Under the pieces are notes generated by a model. It was not told the origin of the DNA. It did not search any database and saw only the letters and a list, made by a program, of their open reading frames with translations. From an uncultured Myxococcales bacterium (GTDB lineage Bacteria > Myxococcota_A > UBA9042): DNA of 64,000 bases. The stretch lies in the NCBI GenBank assembly GCA_903924465.1, contig CAIYBN010000008.1, positions 1-64,000 of the forward strand, in the 5' to 3' direction. Below are positions 63,339-64,000 of this stretch, piece after piece (position 1 is the stretch's first letter; each line of letters starts with the position of its first letter). A program made the translations under genes and the position numbers.

Positions 63339-64000
63339 ATGTTGGACACGATGCGTTTCATCCGGACGGATACCACGACGCAAAAGCCCCACGGCAAGGT
63401 GCGGCGCGATGATCCGCGGATGGCCAGCAAAATGGTCGGCCTGGATGGCAACCCGAACGCGAATCTGGTGCGTGCGGTTCTTTTGGGTGTCGCCGATGAT
63501 CGCGGTGTGCGCTTGAATGGCGGGCGACACGGCGCGGCGGAAGGGCCGGCGAAATTTCGCGATTATTTCGGTCGGTTGCCCGCGCCGCCGGAATTCGGCC
63601 CGGATTCCGTGCTGTCCGCTGGCGATCTGGTGGGCGCGGAGCACACGTCGGAGACCCATGCGCGGCTGGCGGAGATCGTCGGCGTGCTGCGCGACCGCTT
63701 TCCCCTGGCGCGCCTGGTGGTGATCGGCGGCGGACACGATCACGCCTATGGCGAGTTGCTGGGGCTCGCGCGCTGGCTCACGCGCACGGATCCGCAGGCG
63801 CGCTTGGCGGCCGTGAACGTGGACGCGCACGCGGACGTGCGGCCACATACGGGCGAACCGCACTCCGGCACGCCGTTTCGCCGCTTGCTCCTGGAACCGG
63901 CGGCGCGGTTGGATGGGACGAGCCTGGTGCAATGGGGTTTGCAGCGGGCCGCAAATGCGGTGGCGCATTTGCAATTCCTCACGGCTCAGGGTGCGCGCAC
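63339..64000 (+). CDS. hutG: Formimidoylglutamase (ureohydrolase family), 5' part
   Basis: The gene runs off the right edge with 220 codons visible. The manganese-binding motifs of the arginase superfamily are seen: GGGHDHAYG and NVDAHADVRP followed by PHSGTPFRRLL, the wording typical of formimidoylglutamase rather than arginase or agmatinase. It would hydrolyse N-formimino-L-glutamate to glutamate and formamide, the last step of histidine degradation, consistent with hutI and hutU in this window. It follows the TPR lipoprotein gene by 6 bp. Confidence 0.85.
   Translation, partial: MLDTMRFIRTDTTTQKPHGKVRRDDPRMASKMVGLDGNPNANLVRAVLLGVADDRGVRLNGGRHGAAEGPAKFRDYFGRLPAPPEFGPDSVLSAGDLVGAEHTSETHARLAEIVGVLRDRFPLARLVVIGGGHDHAYGELLGLARWLTRTDPQARLAAVNVDAHADVRPHTGEPHSGTPFRRLLLEPAARLDGTSLVQWGLQRAANAVAHLQFLTAQGAR

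Overview
This is a G+C-rich (clearly above 60 %), gene-dense chromosomal segment that looks like a member of the Myxococcota or a related deltaproteobacterial lineage. The basis is the mix of protein types rather than any marker phylogeny: cysteine-rich secreted lipoproteins with Dicty_CTDC-type, MopE-type and DUF4215-type repeats, a zinc-ribbon + GYF + TM + AgmX/TonB-like protein resembling gliding protein GltJ, many lipoproteins of no known family, PilZ proteins and very large metzincin lipoproteins. No MYXO-CTERM sorting tag, tRNA, rRNA, CRISPR or intact insertion sequence is visible. The window cuts a gene at each end.

Layout. 1-4 kb: methylmalonyl-CoA-mutase-type large subunit, an RluA-family pseudouridine synthase and an unknown protein. 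4-9 kb: vWFA lipoprotein, hutI and two tandem outer-membrane-like paralogues. 8.8-14.4 kb: ribF-aroE (overlapping), an unusual structured intergenic region, a degenerate PHP-domain protein, aroA and the RNase P RNA gene rnpB only about 28 nt upstream of aroA. 14.4-20.1 kb: envelope proteins (DsbD-like, TPR, LamG lipoprotein, PpiC-type lipoprotein, membrane proteins) and trmL. 20.1-26.7 kb: a 1332-residue lipoprotein with 27 alternating cysteine modules, a CPBP intramembrane protease and a PilZ protein. 26.8-30.5 kb: fadN-fadA beta-oxidation pair. 30.7-35.1 kb: small envelope genes, a cysteine-rich lipoprotein coupled to RNase G. 35.2-41.2 kb: a tightly packed leftward cluster dnaN-recF-murA-proB-NRDE-esterase. 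41.24-41.65 kb: a very convincing replication origin with helically phased DnaA boxes. 41.65-44.3 kb: hutU and a Tat-exported metallophosphoesterase. 44.3-55.4 kb: an 11-kb operon of an outer-membrane barrel and two giant paralogous metzincin lipoproteins. 55.8-59.7 kb: GltJ-like protein, an unknown exported protein and an ABC exporter. 59.8-64 kb: hisS, a glutathione transferase, a TPR lipoprotein and the 5' part of hutG.

How it works together. Housekeeping functions (replication start, DNA repair, peptidoglycan precursor, proline, shikimate, FMN/FAD, translation, tRNA/rRNA modification, RNase P, RNase G) are interleaved with envelope and secreted proteins. Three of the four histidine-degradation genes (hutI, hutU, hutG) are present but scattered over 57 kb, and fadN-fadA plus the mutase point to amino-acid and fatty-acid catabolism. 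Together with the large surface metalloproteases this fits a protein- or lipid-consuming, possibly predatory lifestyle; that last step is inference.

Most notable observations: (1) a small family of about 95-nt non-coding elements, one single copy (3940-4035) and one inverted pair (32038-32277), whose terminal hairpin shows compensatory base changes between copies; (2) the oriC with four DnaA boxes at exact 11-bp spacing; (3) a multi-stem structured region at 10905-11076; (4) a MurA with Asp in place of the catalytic Cys, the fosfomycin-resistant type; (5) the giant metzincin/outer-membrane operon.
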